Positions 28,873-38,747 of a stretch of DNA of 64,000 nt are shown here, piece after piece. The position numbers and the translations under genes are program-made. A model generated the notes under the pieces. It saw only the letters and a program-made list of their open reading frames with translations, was not told the origin of the DNA and made no database searches. Source of the DNA: Succinivibrio dextrinosolvens. Lineage in GTDB: Bacteria > Pseudomonadota > Gammaproteobacteria > Enterobacterales > Succinivibrionaceae. Every line of letters starts with the position of its first letter. Within the stretch, counting starts at the first letter, position 1. Location of the stretch: assembly GCF_900116345.1 (NCBI RefSeq), contig NZ_FPAH01000008.1, positions 1 to 64,000 of the forward strand, in the 5' to 3' direction.

Positions 28873-28952
28873 TAGAGCGATAGCTCTATAAAAAGGGTGG
28901 TTCTAATATACTTTTAGAGCCATTCGGCAAAATGGCTCTAAAGTAATTAGAA
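28873..28952 (+). ncRNA. Structured leader of the small ORF
   Basis: Two stem-loops precede the 21-codon ORF. The first is TAGAGC-GATA-GCTCTA (28873-28888). The second is AGAGCCATT-CGGCAA-AATGGCTCT (28916-28939), extended by imperfect pairing of TTCTAAT (28901) with ATTAGAA (ending 28952) into a long hairpin. The ORF itself contains another TTCTAAT and the downstream region another ATTAGAA, so alternative foldings are possible. A structured 5' leader that limits translation is typical of type I toxin mRNAs. Confidence 0.5.
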
Positions 28953-28984
28953 CTAATTGTTTAATCTAATTAAGGAATATTCTT

Positions 28985-29050
28985 ATGAAAACCTTAATTA
29001 TCTTAATAGTTGTTCTAATCTTACTGTTATGGTCTGCAGCCGTATGGTAA
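28985..29050 (+). CDS. 21-residue hydrophobic peptide, Ibs-toxin-like
   Basis: A tiny ORF: ATG at 28985 with AAGGAA seven bases upstream, TAA at 29048. The peptide starts MKTLIILIVVLILLL and ends WSAAVW, a single membrane-spanning helix. It resembles the 18-19-residue Ibs toxins of E. coli (MM-x-LVIILIVLLLISFSAY pattern) in length, in the Ile/Leu/Val core and in the Ser/aromatic end. It has its own promoter, structured leader and terminator, and no other gene shares the transcript. An antisense antitoxin RNA would be expected but I could not identify one. It could instead be a leader or small membrane regulatory peptide. Confidence 0.55.
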   Translation: MKTLIILIVVLILLLWSAAVW

Positions 29051-29070
29051 ATTAGAACATACTCTTTTAG

Positions 29071-29101
29071 GTAGGGGGCTTAACAGTTTCCTACTTTTTT
29101 T
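29071..29101 (+). terminator. Terminator of the small ORF unit
   Basis: GTAGGGGG pairs with TTTCCTAC (the inner pairs are G-U) around the loop CTTAACAG, followed at once by seven T residues. A strong intrinsic terminator 20 bases after the small ORF. Confidence 0.75.
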
Positions 29102-29205
29102 ATTATAGGCTCACTGTTTCTAAAACTCAACGAATAATGATTGAAAACTGAGCTCTGTCTAAAGCCTAATCAATTAAATTCGAACTTAATGATATAAAAT
29201 GAAAA

Positions 29206-29233
29206 GAGATGGACTGTTAGGTTAGTTCATCTC
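29206..29233 (-). terminator. Terminator of the MetE-like gene
   Basis: GAGATGGACT (29206-29215) and AGTTCATCTC (29224-29233) form a 10-bp stem with one wobble. On the minus strand it runs into TTTTCATTTT, just past the stop codon at 29260. Confidence 0.7.
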
Positions 29234-29259
29234 CTTTCCTTATACAATTCTGAGCGTTT

Positions 29260-30381
29260 TTACTGATTATCGCCCCAGACTTCGCTCGCAATATCCTTAA
29301 CCAGTTTCAGTTTTGCCCACTGATCTTCATCGGTTAGCTTGTTTCCAATTTCACATGAAGCAAATCCGCACTGAGGGGATAGATTCAGTCTGTCCAGATC
29401 AACGTATTTTGATGCCTCTGCGATTCTCTTCTTGATGAAGGCCTTATCCTCAAGCTCAGCTCTCTTTGAAGTAATTAGTCCGAGGATAACTTTCTTATCC
29501 TTTGGAATATACTTCAGTGATTCAAAACCGCCTGAGCGTTCGTCATCAAACTCAAGATAGAAAGCATCAACATTCTCTTTTGCAAATAAGAATGGGGCTA
29601 TCTTATCGTATGGACCTGTGCAGGCATAGGTTGAATGGTAGTTACCGCGGCAGACGTGAGTTGTGATTGTCAGATCGGCAGGCTTACCCTCAAGAGCAAG
29701 GTTATTTACTTTGAGATACTTGTTTGCTTCATCCTCAAATGATACATTTCCGTTCTGACGGTTGGCCCAGTATTTCTCATCTACGAACATTCCCCAGGTA
29801 CAGTCATCTAGCTGAATGTTTCTACATCCTGATTCATAGAGTTCTTTGATTACGGTTCTGTAGGCAGCACCGATGTCCTCAATCAGAACATTGATATCAG
29901 GGTAGAATGCTTTTGTATTCTCAATGTTGTCCTTTCTGAACAGCTCTGCCAGAAGCTGCGCTGGAGCAGGGAAGGTCTGTTTTGCCACAGTGTTCTCATC
30001 CTCAAATTCTTTAACAAATTTGAAGTACTGAACGAATGGATGGTTTTCACCGGTGATTTTGCCGGTAACCTTTATTGAACCCTTAGCGGTTTCTTCTCCG
30101 TGGAAGAAATAACCGTGGCTTAATTCAGTCTCTTCAATACCATTTAGTCCCCAGAAGAAATCAAGATGCCAGTAGGCTCTTCTGTACTCGCCGTCGGTAA
30201 TTACGTGGAAGCCAGCATTCTTCTGTTTCTGGATAAGCTTGGCAATTTCCTCGTTTTCTACAACATTCAGCTCCTCTGCTGAAAGTTTGTTTGCCTTGTA
30301 TAGATTTCTTGCATTCTTAACAGCGGCTGGTCTTAAGAAACTGCCCACATAATCAAATCTGAATGGTATTGTCTTGTTCAT
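29260..30381 (-). CDS. MetE-like cobalamin-independent methyltransferase
   Basis: A 373-residue protein of the UROD/MetE C-terminal-domain superfamily, closest in type to the short YxjG/YxjH proteins annotated as methyltetrahydropteroyltriglutamate-homocysteine methyltransferases. FDYVGSFLRP at residues 8-17 is the usual opening. Likely zinc ligands are the His and Cys of TTHVCRGNYHSTY and the second Cys of CGFASCEIGN near residue 342. It lacks the N-terminal half of full MetE, so folate use is not assured; it may methylate homocysteine from another donor. It stands alone between two terminators and no S-box-like leader is evident. Confidence 0.85.
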   Translation of the reverse strand: MNKTIPFRFDYVGSFLRPAAVKNARNLYKANKLSAEELNVVENEEIAKLIQKQKNAGFHVITDGEYRRAYWHLDFFWGLNGIEETELSHGYFFHGEETAKGSIKVTGKITGENHPFVQYFKFVKEFEDENTVAKQTFPAPAQLLAELFRKDNIENTKAFYPDINVLIEDIGAAYRTVIKELYESGCRNIQLDDCTWGMFVDEKYWANRQNGNVSFEDEANKYLKVNNLALEGKPADLTITTHVCRGNYHSTYACTGPYDKIAPFLFAKENVDAFYLEFDDERSGGFESLKYIPKDKKVILGLITSKRAELEDKAFIKKRIAEASKYVDLDRLNLSPQCGFASCEIGNKLTDEDQWAKLKLVKDIASEVWGDNQ

Positions 30382-30497
30382 ATAGATCTTTCCTTATTAT
30401 TTAATTTTAATAGGAATAAGTTATATGATTGAGACGTTTTTTTCTAATACTGATTTTGAATAGGTGGGTATAGTTAAAGGCTATAACTATAAATTAA

Positions 30498-30534
30498 AAA
30501 CCTGAAGACCTCTCTGAAAAGGAGCTTCAGGTTT
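30498..30534 (-). terminator. Terminator of nudJ-mnmA-hflD-purB
   Basis: Perfect 10-bp arms AAACCTGAAG (30498-30507) and CTTCAGGTTT (30525-30534); on the minus strand the stem runs into TTTTTAATTT, 28 bases past the purB stop. Confidence 0.85.
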
Positions 30535-30561
30535 AGATTTGAACTGGTCTATATCTTCTTA

Positions 30562-31962
<1,401 letters not shown>

Positions 31963-32610
31963 TTAGGAAAACTTTTGTGCGTATTCTAAAATTGCCTTGC
32001 GACGGAATACCAGGAAACGTCGTCTGCCGCCAACCTGTCTCCACAGAATTACAGCTCTGATACCTGCAAGTAGAAGGGCTCTTATCTTTTCCTGATTTTC
32101 AGGAATTCTAAGATGGCGCTCCTCTCCGTAAATCAGGAGTTTTGCAAAGTTAGGGCTGATAATTGACTGATAAAGAGAACCGAAAAGATGAATGTTGGTT
32201 GGATCGTTAACGACTGATATACCAGCTTCAAAAAAGTCAGGATGCTCTGCAGTAACTGCTCTTTTCAGACCATCGATTTCGTCAGACAGTCTGCCGAAGA
32301 TCTTTGAGTTTCTCTCAACGTTGTGTGCAAGAGAAATGAGCTTTAAGGCCATCTTGGTAACTTCGATGGTAGTAGCAGTCTTTGTAACATCAGATTTGCC
32401 GAAACTGTCTACAAGCTGTTTAAAACCAACCATCAGTCTTGATGGTTCATAAATATCCTCAATTGTTCTTGGATCGGTAACCAGAAGTGCTCTGAGTACA
32501 CAGGAAACAGACTGTTCATCATAGTAACCGGTTGATGCCAGTCTCTGAATCTGAGTGCAGCACTGAAATAATGCTGCAAGTGCGATTGTCTCTGATTTAA
32601 TATCGGTCAT
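31963..32610 (-). CDS. hflD: HflD family protein
   Basis: A helical protein restricted to gammaproteobacteria, known in E. coli as a regulator of phage lambda lysogenisation that binds CII; its ordinary role is unclear. ETIALAALFQCCTQIQRLA near the N-terminus and IRALLLAGIRAVILWRQVGG near the C-terminus match the family. The start is taken as MTDIKSETIAL (32610), preceded by AAGGAT and four bases after the mnmA stop; an upstream start would overlap mnmA. It has 215 residues, as expected. Position between mnmA and purB is the conserved order. Confidence 0.9.
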   Translation of the reverse strand: MTDIKSETIALAALFQCCTQIQRLASTGYYDEQSVSCVLRALLVTDPRTIEDIYEPSRLMVGFKQLVDSFGKSDVTKTATTIEVTKMALKLISLAHNVERNSKIFGRLSDEIDGLKRAVTAEHPDFFEAGISVVNDPTNIHLFGSLYQSIISPNFAKLLIYGEERHLRIPENQEKIRALLLAGIRAVILWRQVGGRRRFLVFRRKAILEYAQKFS

Positions 32611-32614
32611 ACAG

Positions 32615-33736
32615 CTAATCCTTGATGTGACTATCAATAACAGCTCCGCCTAAACAGTCAGGTCCGTCGTAAAAGACCACTGACTGACCAGGGGCAACAG
32701 CAGCAACAGGCTTTTTAAACATAACCCTCAGTTTTTCCTTTTCGCGGTAAATTGTACATTCAACATCCGGCTGACGGTAGCGAATTTTGCAAGTGCACTC
32801 AAATGGTAAGTTTGGACATTCTGTTATCCATGTTTCTGAAATTGCATTCAGTCCAATTGAGTATAAAGCTTTGTCGTCATTGCCTTCAGCTACAATCAGT
32901 GTGTTGTTCTTAACATCCTTGTCTACAACATACCAAGGTTTGCCGTTGCCGTCCTTTGTACCGCCGATGTTAAGGCCTTTTCTCTGACCGATAGTGGCGT
33001 ACATAAGTCCGTCATGCTGTCCGACGACCTGACCTGTAACTGTTTTTATAGGACCAGGCTGAGCTGGAAGATATTTGGATAGGAATTCATGGAATCTCTT
33101 CTCTCCAATAAAACAGATTCCGGTTGAGTCTTTTTTCTTGGCAGTGGCTAAGTCAAGAGAATCTGCTATTTCTCTAACCTTAGGCTTCTCAAGATCACCT
33201 ACAGGGAAAAGAACTCTCTCTAGAATATTTTGTCCGATAGCGTGCAGGAAATAGCTCTGATCCTTGTTCTTGTCAAAGCCTCGTAACAGATGTGCACGTT
33301 CGGTGTTAAAGCTTCTCTGGCAGTAATGGCCGGTTGCGATAAAGTCGGCTTTCAGAACCTGAGTTGCATAATCTAAAAATGCCTTGAACTTGATTTCCTT
33401 GTTGCAGAGAATATCTGGATTTGGGGTACGTCCTGCCTTGTATTCTGAAAGGAAAATCTCAAAGACGTTATCCCAGTATTCGGCTGCAAAGTTGATAGTC
33501 TTAAGCTCAATTCCGAGCTTGTCACAGACCTTCTGTGCATCTTCACGGTCCTGTGCTGCTGCACAGTAGGATTCATTGTCGTCCTCTTCCCAGTTCTTCA
33601 TGAAAAGGGCTGTAACCTTCATGCCGTGCTCTTTTAAAATTGCAGCACTGACAGATGAATCTACACCGCCTGAAAGGCCCAGAACAACATGCTTTCCCTT
33701 CAGCACATCATAAGGAATTTTAGGATCAAAAATCAT
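32615..33736 (-). CDS. mnmA: tRNA 2-thiouridylase MnmA
   Basis: Installs the 2-thio group on wobble uridine-34 of tRNA-Glu, -Gln and -Lys using sulfur relayed by the Tus system. The PP-loop SGGVDS is at residues 22-27; the catalytic cysteines are Cys111 (PNPDILC) and Cys208 ([10 protein letters not shown]), so the enzyme looks complete. At 373 residues it is of normal length. It precedes hflD and follows nudJ, the standard gammaproteobacterial arrangement. Confidence 0.97.
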   Translation of the reverse strand: MIFDPKIPYDVLKGKHVVLGLSGGVDSSVSAAILKEHGMKVTALFMKNWEEDDNESYCAAAQDREDAQKVCDKLGIELKTINFAAEYWDNVFEIFLSEYKAGRTPNPDILCNKEIKFKAFLDYATQVLKADFIATGHYCQRSFNTERAHLLRGFDKNKDQSYFLHAIGQNILERVLFPVGDLEKPKVREIADSLDLATAKKKDSTGICFIGEKRFHEFLSKYLPAQPGPIKTVTGQVVGQHDGLMYATIGQRKGLNIGGTKDGNGKPWYVVDKDVKNNTLIVAEGNDDKALYSIGLNAISETWITECPNLPFECTCKIRYRQPDVECTIYREKEKLRVMFKKPVAAVAPGQSVVFYDGPDCLGGAVIDSHIKD

Positions 33737-33825
33737 AAGCTAGTCTTTAATTATGACACCCCAGACTTATCAGAAGAGGGGGTTATTATGAAACGTTTAT
33801 TTGTCTTAACCGAAAGCGACAGGAT

Positions 33826-34293
33826 TTAAGGATGAATACTTCTGATTAGATCAACAGGATATCTTCTGCCAGCAAAGTAATCATCAAAATTCTGACCAAC
33901 AAGGCGTGTTCTCCAGTAGTCCTTGCCCGCATAAATCTGCTCTTTGGTATACCATTTAACAGCAAGAATCTCATGATCTGGATCATCCGCCTTAAGACTT
34001 TCTGGTACTTCCTTGAACTTGGCCTCAAAACAGAATCTGTAAATGGTTTCGTTATCCTTTACATAGTCATTTATAGAGATCAGATTCAGAATCTCAACTT
34101 CGGCACCTGTCTCCTCGTAACCTTCTCTTTTAGCAGCTTCTAAAATGGTTTCTTTACCATCAATATGTCCGCATGGATTACCAAAAACCAGTCGGTTATT
34201 CTGATCTTCGTTGTATTCTTCTACGATTAGATATTTTCCGTTGTGTTCAATGATAAGAGCAACGGTTGCGTATGGTTTAAATCTTGTTGACAT
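33826..34293 (-). CDS. nudJ: Nudix hydrolase NudJ
   Basis: A small Nudix phosphatase; E. coli NudJ acts on HMP-PP and nucleoside tri/diphosphates. The Nudix box is GHIDGKETILEAAKREGYEE followed by TGAEV, matching Gx5Ex7RExxEExG with Gly in place of the usual hydrophobic residue after RE. The N-terminus MSTRFKPYATVALII and C-terminal GRRYPVDLI match NudJ. The start is at 34293, where GGAG lies 8 bases upstream. It is the first gene of the nudJ-mnmA-hflD-purB block. Confidence 0.9.
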   Translation of the reverse strand: MSTRFKPYATVALIIEHNGKYLIVEEYNEDQNNRLVFGNPCGHIDGKETILEAAKREGYEETGAEVEILNLISINDYVKDNETIYRFCFEAKFKEVPESLKADDPDHEILAVKWYTKEQIYAGKDYWRTRLVGQNFDDYFAGRRYPVDLIRSIHP

Positions 34294-34383
34294 GTGTTTC
34301 TCCAATATCACTCTATTTTATCAGAAAAACGGCTATCTTGCATGGATGCTGATTTAGTAAAGGGGGAAGATATTCTTTTTGCA

Positions 34384-34408
34384 GTAGAGGATTAGTGGAA
34401 TCCTCTAC
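34384..34408 (-). terminator. Hairpin after the small membrane protein gene
   Basis: Perfect 10-bp arms GTAGAGGATT (34384-34393) and AATCCTCTAC (34399-34408). It lies downstream of the minus-strand gene at 34442, but no T-run follows on either strand, so termination is uncertain. Confidence 0.45.
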
Positions 34409-34441
34409 ATGTAACCGAGGATCCCTGTAGAAAAAAACTGT

Positions 34442-34807
34442 CTAATTCTGAGAAATTGTCTTCCTCGACGCAAAACACAGGTAGATTACGTATGCTAATC
34501 CAAACAGAGGGATCAGGATAAACCATGCATAGTAAGGATTTTTGCCACAGTCTCTGAGTCTTCTTGGCATGCAGAAATAAGTAAAGAGAAATACGGTAAT
34601 TGGTGGAAGGAAGTGAATCATCTGGCAGATGAATACAACCCCTGGTTCATAGGCTGAGGCAGCAACCTGATCTGCAGCTTTGCAGATTATTCTTAATACA
34701 ATAAAAGTTACCAGAAAAAGTACCGTGAATATGGAGTAGGTTGTTCGGTTCATGGTTTTCTTCTGCTTTTGCAGTGGCTGTGCAGCGGTGATGATTTGTT
34801 CGGTCAT
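34442..34807 (-). CDS. Small DUF805-like membrane protein
   Basis: A 121-residue protein with three hydrophobic segments (about 25-45, 57-78 and 92-112). RRLRDCGKNPYYAWFILIPL resembles the DUF805 pattern (RRLhDxGrsgWw...lIPl), a family of small inner-membrane proteins of unknown function. An internal Met at residue 19 could be the true start. It is divergent from the gene at 35259 and separated from nudJ by a hairpin. Confidence 0.65.
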   Translation of the reverse strand: MTEQIITAAQPLQKQKKTMNRTTYSIFTVLFLVTFIVLRIICKAADQVAASAYEPGVVFICQMIHFLPPITVFLFTYFCMPRRLRDCGKNPYYAWFILIPLFGLAYVIYLCFASRKTISQN

Positions 34808-35258
34808 GGCGAATCCTTTAAATTTAGTAAATAAATCCGCTGTATTCTGAATCTTCTATCTTAGAAAAGAGTTAGATAATCACGATTCTTTTGTCTTTTT
34901 CTTAAAAATCCGCCTGAGATCAAAATCGGTGTTCTGGTGCATTGTCTGTGCATTGATTATTTTAGGCAAAAAAACAAATTTTTTGTAAACGTTTTAATAA
35001 TAATTTTCATGCCGTCTAGATCAGAAATGCACACAATGGCGTGTCATTGATCAATTAAAAAGAAGCTTCTTTCTATAGCTTAATAATTTGATTTTTTTAA
35101 TAAATTTCTCTAAATGCGACATTCAACTCGTTTTGAAATTCTGAAACATAAGCTTGTTCACGTATTGATGATTTTCAATCAGAATCCGTAAACCTCCTCG
35201 CTATAATTAAAATGGTTCTGCAAATTTTGCATAAGATTCAAGAATGTGGAGGCATGAC
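34808..35258. other. Divergent intergenic region
   Basis: About 450 bases of AT-rich sequence between divergent genes. I expect promoters for both but cannot single out strong elements. No RNA gene or additional ORF is convincing. Confidence 0.4.
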
Positions 35259-35735
35259 ATGAAAACTAAGTCCGACCTGGTTCGTTTAGCTCAGAAAGAT
35301 CCTAATCTTACAATTCCAAGCTTTGACAGTGATATAAACATCGTTCAGGAAATCAAGGCAAAAGCTGACAAAATGCATTCAACCAGACTGCCTATGCTGA
35401 TTAAAGAGGTTGTAGGTCAGCTGAGTAACTCAATCAGCGAGCTAGAGGAAATCTATCAGGATGTCTATGAGATCTTTATCAATGGTTCTCCAAAGAATCT
35501 GGTGATCAGTGGTATTTCTAAGGAGTTCGTGTGTCTGGAGTTTCAGGTTGGAACCATTCACGTTGTTGATGAGGACATCATTGGTCTTTATATCAAGAAA
35601 AGAGGTCTGCCTTCAGTCGATCTTACCAATGCCGAGGTTTTTGCTGATATTCGTGATGTTGTGGTCAGTGAGTACAATGAGAAGCTCGGAACTTTATTTG
35701 TAAAGATTGTTGGTGCAAAACTTCTGATTGATTAA
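35259..35735 (+). CDS. Hypothetical protein, 158 aa
   Basis: I do not recognise it. It is a soluble alpha/beta protein: helical residues 1-70 (QLSNSISELEEIYQDVYEIF) and a strand-rich second half (NLVISGISKEFVCLEFQVG). The start is set at MKTKSDLV because GGAGG lies 6 bases upstream; an ATG 5 codons earlier overlaps that site. It has no signal peptide. A hairpin with a T-run follows, so it is probably monocistronic. Confidence 0.65.
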   Translation: MKTKSDLVRLAQKDPNLTIPSFDSDINIVQEIKAKADKMHSTRLPMLIKEVVGQLSNSISELEEIYQDVYEIFINGSPKNLVISGISKEFVCLEFQVGTIHVVDEDIIGLYIKKRGLPSVDLTNAEVFADIRDVVVSEYNEKLGTLFVKIVGAKLLID

Positions 35736-35789
35736 AGGAAAGTTTACTGCAAATTATTGCAGAAATTTTTGCTTTACGGATTTCTCTTT

Positions 35790-35846
35790 AACGACAAAAG
35801 TTGAAGTACATAATTACTTTGACTTTCTGTCGTTTATTTATTTTTT
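35790..35846 (+). terminator. Terminator after the 158-residue gene
   Basis: Long imperfect hairpin: AACGACA (35790-35796) pairs with TGTCGTT (35828-35834), with further pairing of AAGT/ACTT blocks inside, followed by a T-rich tail (35833-35846). Confidence 0.6.
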
Positions 35847-36052
35847 GGGAGGATGCGATAGATACAAACGGATATCTTACTTTTTGTTTCCTTAATAACA
35901 AAATTTCACATAATTCAGTTTTATAGCGTTAATCAATTAGCAAATCTATGAAGTTAACTCACAAAAATAAGTATTTCTCTGTATTTTGTCTCTTCATTTA
36001 CTGATTCTTTTCTATTCTTTTATATATATAAGGTGTGTTTGAGGATATGTGT
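35847..36052. other. Upstream region of the Sel1 gene
   Basis: AT-rich stretch expected to hold the promoter of the Sel1-repeat gene. I see no distinct operator or small ORF. Confidence 0.3.
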
Positions 36053-37303
36053 ATGCTGCTATTGCGAAGTAAAAGTCTGTTTAAATATCTGGCTTTAGCT
36101 TCTTTATTCACGTGTTTTAATGCCTATTCAGAGGATCTTGATTTCAACGCTGCCGTAGAAGACTGCTACAAGGGTAGTGCCAGTGAATGTGAACTGGCAG
36201 GAGCCTTCCTTTATAAAAACAAAGATTACAAAAAAGCAGAAAAATATTTCACTATGGCCTGTGACGGAAAAAACAGCAAGGGCTGTAATGAGCTTGCACA
36301 TATGTATCTTAAGGATGAACTGGGGAAGGCCTCTTATGATCGAGCGATATCCTTCTTTGAGAAAGGCTGTGATCTAAATTACGCCGGAAGCTGCAATAAC
36401 CTCGGTAAAATCTATGAAACTAAAAAGTACGGACACTATGATTTAAAGAAGGCTCGTGACAGTTATGAAAAGGCATGCTACATGGGAGAGTCTTTAGCCT
36501 GTTCTAATTTAGGAAGAATTTTGGCCGATCCTAAAAATCCGGATAAGAATTCAAGAAAATCTAAGGAACTCTTTGAAAAGTCCTGTAAGGCTGATAATCC
36601 TGAAGGCTGTGTTGAGCTGGCAAAAATCTATCTTAAAGGAGATGCCGACGATATAAAAATCGGACTTAAGCTTTATGAAAAGGCCTGTTCTCTGAATTCA
36701 AAGGATGCCTGCTGGGAGGCAGGAAATATGTACGCGATACCAAAATCCAAAGACAGCAGAAAATCTGACCTTATCACCGCGTTTCAGTTTTATCAGTACG
36801 GCTGTAATATCGACAGTGCAGACTGCTGCTACAACTTAGGTGTGCTGTACGAATACTCCCCTGAGTTTAAAAAGGATTCTCATATGGCCTCAGAAGTGTA
36901 TGAGAAGTCCTGTAAGCTTAAAGAAGGCTCTGGCTGTAATGCCTTAGGAACTCTGTATCAGGATGGTAAGGGTGTCGATAAATCCGAGCAGAAAGCTTTT
37001 TCTTATTTTGAAAAAGCCTGCAGTCTTAAGGTTTCTGATGGCTGTATGAATCTTGGGCTTCTGTATAAGAACACCCCTCGTAAAAACAATAAGCCTGACT
37101 ATAAGAGCGCACTTAAATACCTTGAAATGTCATGTGACATGAATAATGGACTTGCCTGCGGCTATTTGGGGCTGATGCATGAAAAGGGGGAGGGCGTTGA
37201 GCGCAGCTATAAACGCGGAAAAGTCTATTACGATAAGTCCTGCGCCTTAAAATCAAGCTTTGGCTGCGATATGTCCCAGAAACTGGATGACATAGAGCCG
37301 TAA
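36053..37303 (+). CDS. Secreted cysteine-paired Sel1-repeat protein
   Basis: A periplasmic or secreted solenoid of Sel1-like repeats. The start is set at MLLLRSKSLF because GAGG lies 8 bases upstream. A signal peptide ends near FNAYSED. The rest contains eleven C-x7-C pairs, one per repeat (CYKGSASEC, CDGKNSKGC, CDLNYAGSC, CKLKEGSGC, CALKSSFGC among them), the arrangement of the disulfide-locked Hcp proteins of Helicobacter. Repeats read like GLLYKN...YKSALKYLEMSC. The 416 residues are almost wholly repeat, with no enzymatic domain. The role is unknown; Hcp-type proteins are secreted and may bind ligands or peptidoglycan-related molecules. Confidence 0.85.
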   Translation: MLLLRSKSLFKYLALASLFTCFNAYSEDLDFNAAVEDCYKGSASECELAGAFLYKNKDYKKAEKYFTMACDGKNSKGCNELAHMYLKDELGKASYDRAISFFEKGCDLNYAGSCNNLGKIYETKKYGHYDLKKARDSYEKACYMGESLACSNLGRILADPKNPDKNSRKSKELFEKSCKADNPEGCVELAKIYLKGDADDIKIGLKLYEKACSLNSKDACWEAGNMYAIPKSKDSRKSDLITAFQFYQYGCNIDSADCCYNLGVLYEYSPEFKKDSHMASEVYEKSCKLKEGSGCNALGTLYQDGKGVDKSEQKAFSYFEKACSLKVSDGCMNLGLLYKNTPRKNNKPDYKSALKYLEMSCDMNNGLACGYLGLMHEKGEGVERSYKRGKVYYDKSCALKSSFGCDMSQKLDDIEP

Positions 37304-37309
37304 TTTTCT

Positions 37310-37356
37310 AAGATACGTCACAATTGCACAAAAACTATACAATTTTGGCGTATCTT
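37310..37356 (+). terminator. Possible terminator before icd
   Basis: Perfect 8-bp arms AAGATACG (37310-37317) and CGTATCTT (37349-37356) flank a 31-base loop with weak internal pairing; TTATATTG follows. It starts just past the Sel1 stop codon. Confidence 0.45.
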
Positions 37357-37384
37357 TTATATTGTCTTTAAATTCTCCCCGTTT

Positions 37385-37393
37385 TGCTACAAT
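37385..37393 (+). promoter_or_regulatory. Extended -10 promoter of icd
   Basis: TGC-TACAAT forms an extended -10 element 34 bases before the icd ATG. The same nine bases precede usg at 62523. Confidence 0.45.
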
Positions 37394-37426
37394 AGCTCCA
37401 TAGAATTTTGAAATATGGAGTGACTA

Positions 37427-38680
37427 ATGTTCAGCAGTAAAGTTGTTGTTCCTTCACAGGGTAGTGCAATTGAGATTGATGCAAATGGAAAGCTGATTGT
37501 TCCTGATAATCCTGTTGTTCCTTTTATACGTGGTGATGGTATCGGTGCTGATATTACACCTGTTATGCAGAAAGTTGTTGATGCAGCTGTAGCCAAGGCT
37601 TATAACCAGAAGAAAAAGATTTCCTGGATGGAGATCTATGCCGGTGGCAGATCAGTTGAGGTTTATGGAGACAATACCTGGCTGCCTGATGAAACCTTTG
37701 ACTTCATCAGAAAGTATCACGTTGCAATCAAAGGTCCTCTGACCACTCCTGTGGGCGGCGGTATCCGTTCTCTTAATGTCGCTTTAAGACAGACCCTGGA
37801 TTTATATATCTGTCTGCGTCCTGTTCGTTACTTCAAGGGCGTACCTTCACCTGTAAAGCATCCTGAGCTTGTTGATACTGTAATCTTCCGTGAAAATGCT
37901 GAAGATATCTATGCCGGTATCGAGTGGGAGGCAAATTCTGAGGGCGCAAAGAAACTGATTGCTTTCCTTGAAAAGGAAATGAATGTCAAGAAGATCCGTT
38001 TCACCGAAGACTGCGGTATTGGTGTAAAACCAATGTCAAAGGCCGGTACCGAAAGACTTATCGGTGCTGCTTTTGAGTATGCAATCGATCATGACAGAAA
38101 GTCTGTAACCATCGTTCACAAGGGCAATATCATGAAGTTCACTGAAGGTGCCTTTAAGAACTGGGGCTACAAGCTTGCTGAAGAGAAATATGGCGCCACA
38201 AAGGATGAGAAGGGCGTTGTAAGCTTTGTAAATCCAAAGACTCAGAAGCGTATCGTGGTTAAGGACTGCATTGCGGATGCTTTCCTGCAGAACATCCTTC
38301 TGTATCCACAGGATTATGACGTAGTCTGCGCTATGAACCTGAACGGAGACTATATCTCTGATGCTTTAGCTGCAGAGGTTGGCGGTATCGGTATTGCTCC
38401 TGGTGCAAACATTGGTGCTGACAGTGCAATCTTCGAGGCAACTCATGGTACTGCTCCTAATATTGCAGGTACCGGTAAGGCAAACCCAGGCTCAATCATT
38501 CTGTCAGCAGAACTGATGCTGCGTCATATGGGCTGGAATGAGGCTGCAGATCTGATTGTTGATGCTATGGAAAAGGCTATCAGCTCAAAGCGTGTAACTT
38601 CTGATTTTTCTGGTCTGATGGAAGGTGCAACAACCCTAACAACCAGCGAATTTGGAGATGAGATTATCAAGAATATCTAG
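37427..38680 (+). CDS. icd: Isocitrate dehydrogenase, NAD-type cofactor site
   Basis: Oxidises isocitrate to 2-oxoglutarate. It aligns with E. coli Icd almost throughout ([18 protein letters not shown] with the substrate-binding and phosphorylation Ser, [20 protein letters not shown]), 417 residues against 416. The cofactor pocket differs. E. coli Lys344, Tyr345, Val351, Tyr391 and Arg395, which favour NADP, correspond here to Asn345, Ile346, Ala352, Ser392 and Gly396 ([21 protein letters not shown]). Ile and Ala are the residues of NAD-dependent relatives, so the enzyme probably prefers NAD. It is monocistronic. Confidence 0.95.
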   Translation: MFSSKVVVPSQGSAIEIDANGKLIVPDNPVVPFIRGDGIGADITPVMQKVVDAAVAKAYNQKKKISWMEIYAGGRSVEVYGDNTWLPDETFDFIRKYHVAIKGPLTTPVGGGIRSLNVALRQTLDLYICLRPVRYFKGVPSPVKHPELVDTVIFRENAEDIYAGIEWEANSEGAKKLIAFLEKEMNVKKIRFTEDCGIGVKPMSKAGTERLIGAAFEYAIDHDRKSVTIVHKGNIMKFTEGAFKNWGYKLAEEKYGATKDEKGVVSFVNPKTQKRIVVKDCIADAFLQNILLYPQDYDVVCAMNLNGDYISDALAAEVGGIGIAPGANIGADSAIFEATHGTAPNIAGTGKANPGSIILSAELMLRHMGWNEAADLIVDAMEKAISSKRVTSDFSGLMEGATTLTTSEFGDEIIKNI

Positions 38681-38694
38681 CACATAATTGCTAT

Positions 38695-38747
38695 TGTTAT
38701 CCGTCAGGCTGTTTTCCTTTTGAACGACAGCCGGCGGATTTTTTTTA
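38695..38747. terminator. Bidirectional terminator of icd and the YczE-like gene
   Basis: ATCCG-TCA-GGCTGT pairs with ACAGCC-GGCGGAT around a 14-base loop, followed by a run of eight T residues (38739-38746). Strong for icd; it may also affect the minus-strand gene ending at 38745. Confidence 0.8.

Noticed and set aside
28985-29050. Small ORF as a leader peptide of an attenuator
   Set aside because: No plus-strand gene follows; the next gene is on the minus strand, so attenuation of a downstream operon is not possible.
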